The translations under genes were made by a program, and so were the position numbers. Source: Tetracentron sinense (Eukaryota > Streptophyta > Magnoliopsida > Trochodendrales > Trochodendraceae). From it: a stretch of 64,000 nucleotides of DNA. Location of the stretch: positions 3,955,072 to 4,019,071 of the forward strand of contig CM026566.1 in NCBI GenBank assembly GCA_015143295.1, read 5' to 3'. Under the pieces are notes generated by a model. That model ran no database searches and was not told the origin of the DNA. It saw only the letters and a list, made by a program, of their open reading frames with translations. Positions 32,568 to 44,149 of this stretch are shown here, in pieces. How positions within the stretch are numbered: the stretch's first letter is position 1; each line of letters begins with the position of its first letter.

Positions 32568-33803
32568 ATAAGACACAATGTTCGGGGTCGTGGATACAAC
32601 ACGAGGGGCAATGGAGGTGATACTCCATCGGGTGATGAACAGCCCGATTTTGCCCAAGCTTTTGCATCAATAGCATAGACTTTGGCTATGTTAGCGGCGA
32701 GGCAACTGGCTACTCTTCCTAATGCCGCACTTATACCTGCTCCTCCCAATAGAACACAAGCCGGAATGGAAGCTTTTAAGAGGATGAGACCTCTAGTGTT
32801 TTATGTAAGCATTGATTCACTAGTGGCTGAAGGATGGATAAGACAATTAGAAAAGATCTTTTCAGTCTTATTGCCTACTGAGGTTGGGAGGGTCACTTGG
32901 GCCATCTTTATGCTTGAAGGCGAGGCCGTTCATTAGTGGAGGTCCGTACTTAGGACTCGGGAGTTGACCCGACAGGGTCAAGACTGGACTTGGGGAGAGT
33001 TCTTAAATGTCTTCTACAAGAAATACTTCGCAGTGGGAATAAATGAGAAGAAAGAAGTTGAGTTCCTTACCTTGGAGTAAGGTAATATGTCTGGGGCCGC
33101 TTACGAGGCAAAATTTTTGGAGCTATCAAGATTTGCTTCGCATATGATAGCGACAAAGGCTATGAAAGCCTGAAAATTTGAGAGAGGATTAAAGGCCTAC
33201 CTAAAGGACCGAGTCTCAATGTTCCAACATGAGACATACTCAAAATTTGTGGATAAGGCACTTTTGGCAGAGTCGAATTCTGAGAAATTTTTTAAGAGAA
33301 GAGGAATGGAGAAGGGCCAGTCTAGTGGCTCAGCAAAAAGAGAGCTAGAACTATATCATACCAGTCCGTAGGGCCAGCTCAGTCATAAAGGCTATATTTT
33401 GCACCACAGGCTCTTTGCCCTTTTGCTTCACCGGCTCCACGACCGGCTACTGCACATGCTCCTTGCCCTGCATTACCTCAGGCTACAGGTTATGCACCTT
33501 CCACCTATTCTTATGATATCTGCACCCATTGTGGAAGGAGGCATCCAACAGGGGAGTGCCAAAAAGTTACGGGAAGCTGTTTTCAATGTGGCAATCAAGG
33601 CCACATGATTCAAGATTGTCCCTATCGTCATTTGGCAGCTCATTCTCAAGGAAGTAGGCCCCCTGTTAGGTAGGCATCTCAGCAGAGCTCGTCTCAGGCA
33701 TCGAGGCCCTCACCGTCTACCCGGCCGCCTCATCAAGCAACTCAGGGCCGAGTCTTTGCATTATTAGAGAGGGACGCACATGCATCAGATGATGTCGTGT
33801 AAG
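32568..33803 (+). pseudogene. gypsy-1 gag, decayed
   Basis: Aligns by eye with the intact gag of element 2 throughout: VRGRGYNTRGNGGD, ALIPAPPNRTQAGMEAF, EGWIRQLEKIFSV and EFLNVFYKKYF. The start ATG is ATA (32568-32570). In-frame stops replace Gln or Trp codons, for example TAG in IA-stop-TLAML near 32677 and near 32936. The zinc-knuckle region near 33575-33620 (CFQCGNQGHMIQDC) is still legible but out of frame with earlier parts. The final VVQG is VV-stop-G at 33801. Gag would form the particle and bind RNA. Confidence 0.75.
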
Positions 33804-33940
33804 GTACGCAAGAATATTAGAGTTTTAAGTTGTGAATGATTACTATTATGTGATATGTTGTTATTTATACTAGGGGTTACCTATGTATGATGCGGGTTCT
33901 TGCTTGAAATTTATTGATGTTAGTTATTTAATCGCACATG
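33804..33940 (+). other. gypsy-1 gag/pol spacer, relic of a candidate intron
   Basis: Starts GTACGC after GTGTAAG, matching the donor-like border in elements 2 and 3, and ends in ATCGCACATGAG where element 2 has ATCGCACAG, so the acceptor is damaged. About 137 bp, no coding potential. Confidence 0.5.
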
Positions 33941-35918
33941 AGCTTTATTAGTGAACGAATGCCTAGCCTGAGTGTTGATCGACACGGGATCCACTCACTC
34001 CTTCGTCTCACCTAGTTTTACAACGGCTTTTGAGTCCGAGTCTAGTCCGTTGGAGTGGGAGTTAACCATTGCGACTCTGCTAGGCAAGTCGGTCGATACA
34101 GATTGAATATACAAGGATAGTGTGGTGCAAGTGAGGCAGAATGAACTATTAGCCAACCTCATCATCTTAGATTTCCAAGACTTGGATTTCGACGTCATCC
34201 TAGGGATGGATTGGTTGTCAAACCACCACGGTCATGTTGCATGCTTTGAAAAGGTGGTGAACATCAAGCCGAAAGGAGTAAAGCCGTTTCATTTTTGAGG
34301 ATTGCAAAGAAGGGATATTGCTCGCTTTACGGCACTAAGCTTAGCGAACCCAGAGGCACAAAACTCTTCAGCTATTCCGGTTGTGAGTGAGTTTTTGGAT
34401 GTATTTCCAGAGGAATTACCTGGATCGAGAGATCGAGTTCGTGATAGAGCTTACTCCAAGCACAGCTCCAGTTTCAAGAGCTCCATTTAGAATGGCCCCG
34501 ATTGAAATCAAGGAGTTGAAGGTGCAGTTAGAAGAACTGCAAAGCCTGGGATTCATTAGACCAAGTGTCTCACCATGGGGTGCCCCAGTGTTATTTGTGA
34601 AGAAGAAAGACGGGTCAATGCGTATGTGCATTGATTATAGACAATTGAACAAGGTCACAATTAAAAATCGTTATCCCTTGCCACAGATAGACGACCTATT
34701 TGACCAACTGAAGGGAGCGAGATTTTTCTCCAAGATCGACCTTTGATCCGGCTATCATCAATTGAAGATAAAGGAGGGAGATATTCCGAAGACGGCTTTC
34801 AAGACTCGGTATGGGCATTACGAGTTCCTTGTCATGCCTTTCGGGTTGACAAGTGCACCGGCGGCATTCATGGATTTGATGAACCAGATGTTCAGACCCT
34901 ATCTCAACAAATATGTCGTGGTGTTCGTAGACGACATATTAGTATATTCCCCGATACGGGAAGAGCATGATCGAGATCTTTGCCTTACTCTTGAGACGCT
35001 TCAAAAGCATAAGTTGTATGCTAAGCTAAGTAAGTGCGAATTTTGGATGGAGAAGCTGGCTTTCCTTGGCCATGTGGTGTCTGCAGAAGGCATTTCAGTA
35101 GACCCAGCTAAAGTAGAGGCCGTATTGAATTAGGAAAGACCCAGAAGTGTCACCGAGATTCCAATTTAGCTGTACCGCTCACTTATCTCACGAGGAAAAA
35201 TGTCAAGTTTAGTTAGAGCGACAAATGTGAAGTTAGCTTCCAGGAGTTGAAGAAATGCCTTACTACAGCTCCCGCACTCACGGTGCCATCCGGGAGTGGC
35301 GGTTTCGTATTGTATAGTGATGCCTCGCATGTCGGTTTGGGTTGTGTTTTGATGCAAAACAAGAAGGTTATCGCGTATGCTTCTCGACAATTGAAGGATC
35401 ATGAGAAGAACTACCTTACGCATGATCTAGAGCTTGTTGCAGTAGTGTTTGTATTGACGATATAGCGGCACTACCTCTATGGGAAACAATTTGACGTATC
35501 ACGGATCATAAAAGCCTAAAGTTTTGTTTTCCCAGAAGGAGTTGAACTTAAGGCAAAGAAGATGGATGGAGTTTTTGAAAGACTATAAATGTTCCATTCA
35601 ATACCACCCAGGCAAGGCTAATGTAGTCGTAGACGCACTTAGTAGGAAACCTACTACACTTTTGACTCATATGATGGTGCATGAGTGGAGGTTGTTAGAG
35701 AATGCATCCAAACTTGACATCAGTCTTAGCCTCCCTACTTTTTGACCAATAATGGCTAACATCACCGTTAGGCCTTACATCTTGGACTGAATCCGAGAAT
35801 TGCAGGAATCGGATACCGAGTTAATTGCTTACCGAGATAAGATGATTAGTAGGGGTAGCGAGGATTTTGCCACAAGTGTAGATAGAACTATCACATTCAA
35901 AGGACGAACATGTGTTCC
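33941..35918 (+). pseudogene. gypsy-1 pol: protease, RT, RNase H, start of integrase
   Basis: Protease [13 protein letters not shown] near 33980 keeps the DTG site. [18 protein letters not shown] and FPEELPG lead to reverse transcriptase [36 protein letters not shown] and the catalytic FVDD (about 34930). RNase H has [15 protein letters not shown] (about 35320) and TTALTHD-equivalent [10 protein letters not shown]. Breaks: TGA at 34744, a small indel near 34420, TAG at 35131, loss of about 25 codons near 35160 (the segment holding [12 protein letters not shown]), and a shift near 35500. It ends in GRTCVP at 35918, where element 2 is inserted, and resumes at 45998. Confidence 0.8.
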
Positions 35919-36605
35919 TGTCACGCCCCAAAATACCCCCTGGGAGTTAAGGGATACTTTAGAGGTGACTACGTGTACCTGTCAAACCATCCTGTAATGC
36001 AAGAGGCTAAACATAATATAATACAATGATAATCAGAGCGCGGAAACTAAACATAAGTGCGGAAGCATAAGCCAACTTTTTCTTTTCTTCTATTACTCCA
36101 TATAGTATTCCAAGTTAACATATACTAAATACAATCAAAGTAAAGGTGGACATGCCCACCTATCAAAATACAAAAAGGAACTCTCTAACCCTCTCCTCTC
36201 AACAGTAGTCGAGGTACGGCCACACATCCAAGTCCCCATCCTCCTGAGACTGCCATGGGATAGGTGGCTCCCTCTCCTCTACATACTCCTCCTCGACCCA
36301 AGGCTCGGGGTCGAGGACATCCACAGTACCTGCCGACATAAAAGTACGGCTGAGCATGGAATACTCAGCGAGTACAAACTACTAGCTAACCATAACAATA
36401 GCGAAAGCATAACAACAGTGAGCAATACAAGATATTAATTTAAAGCAATAGTGAAAGCATAAGATACATAGCCATATCTTGACATGCGTGTATGAATGCA
36501 AAAACCTCGGTAAAACTCATGTCTCGGAAACCTTTTTCGTGTCTCGGTCAAATCATGTATGTGTGTCGTGTCTTGTCTCGTATTTCATGTCTTGATTTGT
36601 TCTTG

Positions 36606-36955
36606 ACTTGTATACTTGTGAGCCAGAGGCTAGCACCCTTCCGTGGGCTACCAACCTCCTTGTCATGTTCTTGTTCCCTTTTCTCTTGTGAGCCAGAGGC
36701 TAGCACCCTTCCTTGGGCTACCAACCTCCTTGTCATGTTCTTGTTTCGTTTCACTTGTGAGCCAGAGGCTAGCACCCTTCCTTGGGCTACCAACCTCCTT
36801 GTCATGTTCTTGTTTCGTTTCACTTGTGAGCCAGAGGCTAGCACCCTTCCTTGGGCTACCAACCTCCTTGTCATGTTCTTGTTTCGTTTCACTTGTGAGC
36901 CAGAGGCTAGCACCCTTCCTTGGGCTACCAACCTCCTTGTCATGTTCTTGTTCCA
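36606..36955. repeat. 69-bp minisatellite in the 3' LTR, five copies
   Basis: Unit with CTTGTGAGCCAGAGGCTAGC and CTACCAACCTCCTTGTCATG. Because 69 is a multiple of three, open frames of 130-184 codons with a 23-residue periodic peptide run in several frames; they are artefacts of the repeat. The first unit has CCTTCCGTGGG where the others have CCTTCCTTGGG. Confidence 0.95.
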
Positions 36956-37917
36956 TTTCATATACAAATACAATCTTGGAAAAACCCGGTTTCATGCATG
37001 CATGTGTGGTGTGTGTAACACTTGTAATATCATGATGACAATGTGACATGAAGAGTAGTGTATAGCAATTCAATCCACAGTATAACCATATAGGAATTTG
37101 AGTAATCTACGTGACATTTGAATAGTTCATCCTTCATAAGAACACATGCATAAGGTCTACTTTCATTTTCTTCATTTATGTCATTTATTCCTAGTTTAGG
37201 CATTTTGTCAAACACACAGCATGCAAGGTTCCTTAATGATTCATCTTCTTCTTTTTAGTGCCTACTTTCCATCCCAAAATCAAGGTATGTTCATTATTGG
37301 TAAAGTACCCATCCACCATTTCCATCACACACATCACCCAACATACACCTCGGCATCCAATCGCCACATCAACACCCACACACATCCATACCTTTTTCTT
37401 ATCTTATTTAGGTTCATAGGAGATGATACATTTCATATGGGAGGCAAACATAATAGCATAAATCACATTTCATAAGGAAAACCTAGATTTATTGCTAGGG
37501 TAAGTTAGTAGGGTGTACTAACCTTGAATCAAGGCTTGATCCTTGGTAGGGACCTTGATTGAAGCTCCAACTTGAAAGATGAAGCCTTTGCTTGAAAGAA
37601 GCTTGAGTTGGGGGAAGAAACCCCTTTCCAAACGTACGTGAGATGGCTGCCCTAGCTTGGAGAGTGGCTCCCACACGAGCTTGAGCCTTGAACTTGAAGC
37701 AAATCCAAGTTTGAGGACGACCAAGGATGGTCCACCCCTTTGATTTCTTCCTCAATGGAAACCCTAGGTCAAAACCCTCTTCTTCTCACTCTCTAGCTCT
37801 CAAAATGTCTAAGGGTTGTGAATGAGGGCTCAAAGGGTCGAGCAAACCCTTATGGGTAAGGGTTTAACACCCAAAAGACGAAAACGCCCTTACTGAAATT
37901 TCTGCAAAAACGCGAAG

Positions 37918-38106
37918 ACCGAGCGATCGGTGTTAATGACCGATCGATCGGTGTTAATGACCGATCGATCGGTGTTATTGACCGATCGACCGGTCAAAAA
38001 CTCACTCTCTGGAAAATTTCCCCATACAAATTTTCTGACCGTGCGATAGCTACCGATCGATCGGTTATGGACCGATCGATCGCTGACTGGACCGAGCGAT
38101 CGGTGC
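37918..38106 (-). promoter_or_regulatory. Element 2 3' LTR: ATCGAT iterons
   Basis: About seven palindromic units of the type ACCGATCGATCGGT and ACCGAGCGATCGGT. On the minus strand they follow the conserved U3 block (38128-38205). No clear TATA box was found downstream in this LTR. Confidence 0.7.
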
Positions 38107-38317
38107 TCTGTATGTCTGGACTGTTTTGACCATATCTTTTTGACTCGCTCGTCGGATTTCGACGATTCAACTTGCGTTGGATCCGTCTTTCGAAAACGAA
38201 CCTTTCTGACGTTTCGGAATTGCCGATTTCTCCCTTATTTATTAATTACACTACGAAAACGGCCAATTAGCTACGAGAGTGCCATTCATTAAAGATGAAA
38301 AAGTTCGGGGTGCTACA

Positions 38318-38331
38318 TTCTCCCCCCCTTA
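38318..38331 (-). other. Element 2 polypurine tract
   Basis: The minus strand reads AAGGGGGGGAGAA directly before the LTR start TGTAG. It is preceded by TTTCGAGGACGAAATTTTTG, the conserved 3' internal end also seen in elements 3 and 4. Confidence 0.9.
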
Positions 38332-38427
38332 CAAAAATTTCGTCCTCGAAATTTGGACAATGCGTGCTTTACGATTTAAACAACTTAGCATAACAATTTG
38401 AAACAAAATTACAAGTCATACATAAAA

Positions 38428-40437
38428 TCATTCAAACAACTCGGGGTACTTCGCCTTGACTTCGGCCTCACGTTCCCATGTAGCCTCTTCTCGAGCGTGA
38501 TGTTGCCATTGCACGAAAACTAGCGGAATAGTCTTGTTGCGAAGTACTTGGTCTCTTCGATCCAAAATATGAACCGGCTTCTCAACCAAAGTGAGATCCT
38601 CTCGAATCTCAACCGGATCAAGCTCGATGACGTGAGAAGGATCCGGGATGTACTTCCGAAGCTGGGAGATATGAAACACGTTGTGGACCGCCGCCATGTG
38701 AGCGGGCAAAGCAACACGGTAAGCCACCTCGCCAACTCGAGTAATGATCTCGAACGGACCCACATATCTCGGGCTAAGCTTGCCTCTCTTCCCGAATCGC
38801 ATAACACCTTTGGTCGGTGAAATCCTTACAAACACAAAATCACCGACTCGGAATTCAAGATCCCTCCTTCGGTTGTCGGCATAGCTTTTCTGTCTATCTT
38901 GTGCGGTCTTCAACCTCTCCCGGATAAGCTTGACCCTATCCACGGTTTGTTCAATTAACTCGGGGCCCAAAATCTTTCTTTCTCCCACTTCATCGCAATA
39001 CAACGGGGATCTACAACTCCTTCCGTACAAAGCCTCGAAAGGCGCCATTTGTATGCTTTCTTGATAACTATTGTTGTAAGCGAATTCCACCAAAGGTAGG
39101 TGATCTTCCCAACTTCCCTTGAAGTCTAGCATACATGCTCGGAGCATATCTTCAATAACCTGATTCACCCTCTCGGTTTGCCCGTCGGTCTGTGGGTGGA
39201 AAGCTGTGCTAAAGTCTAATCGGGAGCCCATTGCACCTTGAAAACTTTTCCAAAACCTGGATGTGAATCTTGGGTCTCTATCCGACACAATACTCACTGG
39301 CACCCCGTGTAATCGGACTATTTCCTTGATGTATAGCTCTGCTAACTGATTGGAGTTGAATGTAGTCCGGTACGGTAAGAAATGGGCGGACTTCGTGAGT
39401 CTATCAACAACTACCCATATAGCATCGGTCTTCCTAACCGTCTTCGGCAATCCCACGATAAAGTCCATAGAGATATGTTCCCATTTCCACTCGGGAATAG
39501 GGAGGGACTGCAAAAGTCCAGCCGGTCTCCTATGTTCGGCTTTGACTTGTTGGCACACCAAGCATTTAGACACATACTCCGCTATTTCTCGCTTCATGTT
39601 CCGCCACCAAAAATGCTTCTTCAAGTCCCTATACATTTTGGTACCCCCGGGGTGAACGGTGTACTTGGACCGGTGAGCCTCGTACAAGATTTCTCGCTTA
39701 AGCTTCTCATCGGCTGGGACACATACTCTTCCCTTGAAAGTAATAATTCCATCTTCCCTCGCCGTAAAGTCCTTACTGCCACTTTTAACTGACTTGTCTC
39801 GGCAAGAAAGTAGTTCGGCATCCATTTCCTGCAACTCCTGGATCATGCTCAACATAAATGGCCTAACTGTGATGCTAGCCATTACCGGCCCATAGGTAGG
39901 GAGACTAAAACTGATGTCGAGGTTGGATGCATCCTCCAGCAATCTCCACTCCTTCAGCATCATATGCGCCAAAAGTCCAGTAGGCTTCCGGCTAAGAGCA
40001 TCGGCTACTACATTTGCCTTTCCCGGGTGGTATTGAATGGAGCACTCATAGTCTTTCAAAAATTCTACCCATCTTCTTTGCCTCAGGTTCAACTCTTTCT
40101 GGGAAAACAAATACTTAAGGCTTTTATGATCTGTGAATACCTCAAATTGTTCCCCATAAAGATAATGTCGCCAAATCTTCAATGCAAACACAACTGCGGC
40201 GAGTTCTAAGTCATGAGTGGGGTAATTCTTTTCATGCTCCTTCAATTGTCTTGATGCGTAGGCAATGACTTTCTTATGCTGCATAAGGACACACCCAAGT
40301 CCGATATGCGAAGCATCGCTATATACCTCATAACCACCATGTCCGGATGGCACAGTAAGGACAGGGGCTGTGGTGAGGCGTTTCTTCAACTCTTGGAAAC
40401 TTACTTCACATCGGTCACTCCAACTGAACTTTGCACT
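38428..40437 (-). CDS. Element 2 pol, second frame: RNase H, integrase, chromodomain
   Basis: An open frame of about 650 codons. RNase H is near the start: [15 protein letters not shown] (Asp near residue 25), [21 protein letters not shown] (Asp near 88). Integrase follows with the HHCC zinc site (H in HPGGTK region, CLVCQQ), then MDFIVGLPK and VSDRDPRF (two catalytic Asp) and [13 protein letters not shown] (Glu). A GPF/Y-like segment ([12 protein letters not shown]) and a C-terminal chromodomain ([30 protein letters not shown]) end the protein at LFE-stop. The true N-terminus is continuous with RT upstream: one A is missing from an A run at 40437-40440 (TTTT on the plus strand), which puts this part in another frame. 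The first in-frame codon of the open frame is TTG at 40389, not ATG. Integrase inserts cDNA; the chromodomain may direct it to heterochromatin (family knowledge). Confidence 0.9.
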   Translation of the reverse strand, partial: SAKFSWSDRCEVSFQELKKRLTTAPVLTVPSGHGGYEVYSDASHIGLGCVLMQHKKVIAYASRQLKEHEKNYPTHDLELAAVVFALKIWRHYLYGEQFEVFTDHKSLKYLFSQKELNLRQRRWVEFLKDYECSIQYHPGKANVVADALSRKPTGLLAHMMLKEWRLLEDASNLDISFSLPTYGPVMASITVRPFMLSMIQELQEMDAELLSCRDKSVKSGSKDFTAREDGIITFKGRVCVPADEKLKREILYEAHRSKYTVHPGGTKMYRDLKKHFWWRNMKREIAEYVSKCLVCQQVKAEHRRPAGLLQSLPIPEWKWEHISMDFIVGLPKTVRKTDAIWVVVDRLTKSAHFLPYRTTFNSNQLAELYIKEIVRLHGVPVSIVSDRDPRFTSRFWKSFQGAMGSRLDFSTAFHPQTDGQTERVNQVIEDMLRACMLDFKGSWEDHLPLVEFAYNNSYQESIQMAPFEALYGRSCRSPLYCDEVGERKILGPELIEQTVDRVKLIRERLKTAQDRQKSYADNRRRDLEFRVGDFVFVRISPTKGVMRFGKRGKLSPRYVGPFEIITRVGEVAYRVALPAHMAAVHNVFHISQLRKYIPDPSHVIELDPVEIREDLTLVEKPVHILDRRDQVLRNKTIPLVFVQWQHHAREEATWEREAEVKAKYPELFE

Positions 40438-41758
40438 TTTCTTGTCAAGTAGGTGAGAGGTGCAGCCAAACTGGAGAATCCCTCCACAAATCTCCGGTAG
40501 TAGCCTGCCAATCCGAGGAAACTACGTATCTCCGTAACGCTCTTGGGCCTCTCCCAACTCATGACTGCCTCAACCTTGGCTGGATCTAGAGAAATACCCT
40601 CGGCCGACACCACGTGTCCAAGAAATGCGACTTTCTCTAGCCAGAACTCGCACTTACTCAATTTGGCATATAGCCTATGCTCTCTCAACATCTCCAGAGC
40701 AAGACGGAGGTCTCGTGCGTGATCTTCCCGTGTCTGGGAATACACCAAAATGTCATCAATGAATGCAATCACGCATCGATCCAAGTAAGATCGGAACACC
40801 CGGTTCATCAAATCCATGAATGCCGCCGGTGCATTCGTCAGCCCAAAAGGCATGACAAGGAACTCGTAATGCCCATACCGAGTCCTGAAAGCCGTCTTCT
40901 GAACATCTTCCGCCTTGATCCTTAATTGGTGATACCCCGATCTAAGATCAATTTTGGAGAAGAATCTCGCTCCCTTCAGTTGGTCAAACAAGTCGTCTAT
41001 CCTTGGCAAGGGATAACGATTCTTGATAGTTACCTTGTTCAACTGACGGTAGTCTATACACATCCTCATAGACCCGTCCTTCTTCTTCACAAAGAGAACC
41101 GGAGCTCCCCATGGCGAGACACTTGGTTGGATGAAACCAAGTTGTTGTAACTCCTCAATCTGCTTCTTTAATTCTTCAAGCTCTATAGGGGCCATTCTAT
41201 ATGGTGCCCTTGAAATCGGAGCGGTACCCGGAGCAAGCTCTATAGCGAATTCGATCTCTCTATCAGGAGGTAATCCGGGAAGTTCTTCCGGGAAAACATC
41301 TAAGAACTCACTCACAACTGGAATAGCCGATGAGTTTTGTGCTTCTTGGTGTGCTATACTCAAGGCTGCGAGGCGAGCAATGTCCCTCTCTCTTAATCCT
41401 CGGAAGTGAAAAGGCTTACCCCCTTCCGGCTTGAAATTCACCATCTTTTCAAAGCACGCAACATGCCCGTGATGGTTTGCCAACCAATCCATACCAAGAA
41501 TGACGTCAAAGTCTAAATCTTGGAAACCCAGGACGATAAGGTCGGCTAACAATTCATTCTCCCCCACTTGAACCACACTATCCCTGAATATCTTGTCCGT
41601 ATCAACCGACTTGCCGAGTGGAGTTGCAATGGTCAACTCCCGCTCCAACGGAGTAGCCTCAGTCGAAAAGCCCTTTGCAAAACTTGGGGAGACAAAAGAG
41701 TGAGTAGATCCTGTGTCTATCAACACTCGAGCGAGACACTCGTTCACTAATAAAGCGC
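40401..41758 (-). CDS. Element 2 pol, first frame: protease and reverse transcriptase
   Basis: Open from [10 protein letters not shown] to VTDVK-stop at 40401. Protease [10 protein letters not shown] has the catalytic DTG about 15 residues in; [19 protein letters not shown] completes it. Reverse transcriptase: [51 protein letters not shown] and the catalytic FIDD (Ile where Val is commonest) near 40755, then [20 protein letters not shown] and [15 protein letters not shown]. There is no ATG at its beginning: the codon at 41747 is GTG inside a conserved peptide. This fits translation from a spliced gag-pol message rather than as an independent ORF. It ends early because of the one-base deletion at 40437-40440. 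Confidence 0.9.
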
Positions 41759-41892
41759 CTGTGCGATTATGTAACTAATATCAGTAGATTTCAAATAGTA
41801 ACAAGCATCATACATAGGTAACCCTTAGTATAACTAACCGCATAACAAGCCACAGAAATTTTATACAACTTAAACTCAAAATTCTCGCGTAC
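41759..41892 (-). other. Candidate gag/pol intron in element 2 (134 bp)
   Basis: On the minus strand gag reads GTCGTGCAAG then GTACGCGAG, and the segment ends CGCACAG before GCGCTTTATTAGTG. GT and AG borders lie at 41892-41891 and 41760-41759. Unspliced, gag ends four codons later (TREF-stop at 41876). Joining the borders gives [16 protein letters not shown] in frame with protease. Element 3 has the same arrangement. Confidence 0.6.
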
Positions 41893-43129
41893 CTTGCACG
41901 ACATCGTCGGATGCACGTGCGTCTCTCTCCGATAGAGCAAAAACTCGACCCTGAGTGGCTGGGCGAGGAGGCCGGGTAGACTGTGAGGCCCTCGAAGCCT
42001 GAGAAGAGCTAGGCTGAGATGTCTGCCTAATCGGGGGCCTGTTCCCCGAAGACTGAGCTGGCAATAGACGTCGGGGACAATCCCGAATCATGTGGCCCTG
42101 GTCGCCACAATGAAAACAGCCTCCTGTAGCCTTCCGACATTCCCCTGCTGGATGCCTCCTTCCACAAAGGGTGCAGACATCATGTGCATAAGTGGGAGGA
42201 GTATAACCCGTAGCCTGAGTCACTGCGGGGCGAGGAGCATACGAGGTAGCCGGGCGAAAAGCCGGTGGAGAAAAAGGGCGGGGGGCCTGTGGTGCCGAGT
42301 ACATCCTCTGTGACTGAGCCGGCCCTGCGGACTGATATGACATAGTCCTAGCTCTCTTCTCCCCTGAACTACTAGACTGTCCCTTCTCTATTCCTCTTCT
42401 CTTAAAGAACTCTTCGGAATTAGACTCGGCCAACAATGCTTTGTCCACAACTTCTGAATATGTCTCATGTCGGAACATTGAGACACGATCCTTGAGGTAG
42501 GCCTTCAACCCCCTCTCGAATTTCCGGGCCTTCATAGCCTCGGTAGCTATCATGTGTGGAGCAAATCGAGATAGCTCTGAGAACTTGGCTTCGTAAGCCG
42601 CTACAGACATATTACCTTGCTCCAAGGTAATAAATTCAATTTCTTTCTTTTCTTTCATCCCAACCGGAAAGTATTTCTTGTAGAAAACGTCCAAGAATTC
42701 TCCCCATGTCCATTCTTGGCCTTGCCGGGTCAACTCTCGGGTCCGAAGTGCAGACTTCCACCAATGGTCGGCCTCGCCTTCAAGCATAAAGGCAGCCCAT
42801 GTGACCCTCTCTACTTCCGTAGGTGCCAAAACCGAGAATATCTTCTCAAGTTGCCGAATCCAACCCTCGGCAACAAGTGGATCAATGCTTCCACAAAAAG
42901 TTGGAGGCCTCATCCTCCGGAAAGCTTCTATCCCGGCTTGGGCTCGGTTAGGAGGAGCCGGTATAAGTGCCGCATTAGGCGGAGTGGCCGGTTGCCTTGC
43001 CGCCAACATAGCCAAAGTCTCAGCTATGGATGCGAATGCTTGGGCAAAGTCGGGCTGATCATCACCCGATGGAGCATCACCTCCATTACCCCTCGTGTTG
43101 TACCCGCGACCCCGGGTATTGCGTCTCAT
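41876..43129 (-). CDS. Element 2 gag, intact
   Basis: 417 codons from ATG 43129 (MRRNTRGRGYNTRGNGGD) to TGA 41876. I chose this ATG because elements 3 and 4 start with the same MRR(N/G); in-frame codons upstream to 43150 lack an ATG. The capsid-like Retrotrans_gag region is EGWIRQLEKIF, WAAFMLEGEADHWW, WGEFLDVFYKKYFP and LSRFAPHM. A Pro/Ala-rich linker is followed by CTLCGRRHPAGEC and the standard zinc knuckle CFHCGDQGHMIRDC (C-x2-C-x4-H-x4-C, all residues present), then a Ser/Pro-rich tail. It forms the virus-like particle and packages RNA. All codons are open, unlike every other gag in the window. Confidence 0.95.
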   Translation of the reverse strand: MRRNTRGRGYNTRGNGGDAPSGDDQPDFAQAFASIAETLAMLAARQPATPPNAALIPAPPNRAQAGIEAFRRMRPPTFCGSIDPLVAEGWIRQLEKIFSVLAPTEVERVTWAAFMLEGEADHWWKSALRTRELTRQGQEWTWGEFLDVFYKKYFPVGMKEKKEIEFITLEQGNMSVAAYEAKFSELSRFAPHMIATEAMKARKFERGLKAYLKDRVSMFRHETYSEVVDKALLAESNSEEFFKRRGIEKGQSSSSGEKRARTMSYQSAGPAQSQRMYSAPQAPRPFSPPAFRPATSYAPRPAVTQATGYTPPTYAHDVCTLCGRRHPAGECRKATGGCFHCGDQGHMIRDCPRRLLPAQSSGNRPPIRQTSQPSSSQASRASQSTRPPRPATQGRVFALSERDARASDDVVQGTREF

Positions 43130-43443
43130 GATTTCTCCTGAGAACGACAATACAGCATGAGTCTAACTTGGATACGCATTTAATACAATTTTTCGCAATT
43201 CACTCAATACATATTCATCAAGCACATTTAATAAGTACAACACCAATAATGTACACCTGGTATATAACACAATAGCATAACATACAATCCGTGTTCCTAG
43301 TGTAGGACTCTATGTTCGGTTGAAGTTCAACCCATTTTGACTAAGACTAACTTGTTAGTCTATACTTGGAATACAACTCTCTAAGGTGATTCTAATACCT
43401 TGTTCAATCATCTAAGTGACCCTAGGGACTCTAATACCTAGAG

Positions 43444-43455
43444 CTCTGATACCAC
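43444..43455 (-). other. Element 2 primer binding site
   Basis: TGGTATCAGAGC on the minus strand, four bases inside the 5' LTR end at 43460; complementary to the 3' end of initiator tRNA-Met. Confidence 0.95.
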
Positions 43456-44149
43456 TTCTGTCATGCCCCAAAATACCCCCTGGGAGTTAAGGGATACTTT
43501 AGAGGTGACTACGTGTACCTGTCAAACCATCCTGTAATGCAAGAGGCTAAACATAATATAATACAATGATAATCAGAGCGCGGAAACTAAACATAAGTGC
43601 GGAAGCATAAGCCAACTTTTTCTTTTCTTCTATTACTCCATATAGTATTCCAAGTTAACATATACTAAATACAATCAAAGTAAAGGTGGACATGCCCACC
43701 TATCAAAATACAAAAAGGAACTCTCTAACCCTCTCCTCTCAACAGTAGTCGAGGTACGGCCACACATCCAAGTCCCCATCCTCCTGAGACTGCCATGGGA
43801 TAGGTGGCTCCCTCTCCTCTACATACTCCTCCTCGACCCAAGGCTCGGGGTCGAGGACATCCACAGTACCTGCCGACATAAAAGTACGGCTGAGCATGGA
43901 ATACTCAGCGAGTACAAACTACTAGCTAACCATAACAATAGCGAAAGCATAACAACAGTGAGCAATACAAGATATTAATTTAAAGCAATAGTGAAAGCAT
44001 AAGATACATAGCCATATCTTGACATGCGTGTATGAATGCAAAAACCTCGGTAAAACTCATGTCTCGGAAACCTTTTTCGTGTCTCGGTCAAATCATGTAT
44101 GTGTGTCATGTCTTGTCTCGTATTTCATGTCTTGATTTGTTCTTGACTT

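Larger units (their letters stand above)
35919..38317 (-). repeat. Element 2 3' LTR
   Basis: Minus strand from TGTAGCACCCC at 38317 to GGGGCGTGACA at 35919; 2,399 bp. Nearly identical to 43460-45992 except for five rather than seven copies of the 69-bp repeat and a different iteron sub-block near 37940-37975. Confidence 0.95.

Noticed and set aside
36606..36955. CRISPR-like direct repeat array
   Set aside because: Units are contiguous 69-mers without variable spacers, inside a plant LTR.
42617..43141. 174-codon plus-strand ORF opposite element 2 gag
   Set aside because: Shadow of the intact gag on the other strand; no domain.
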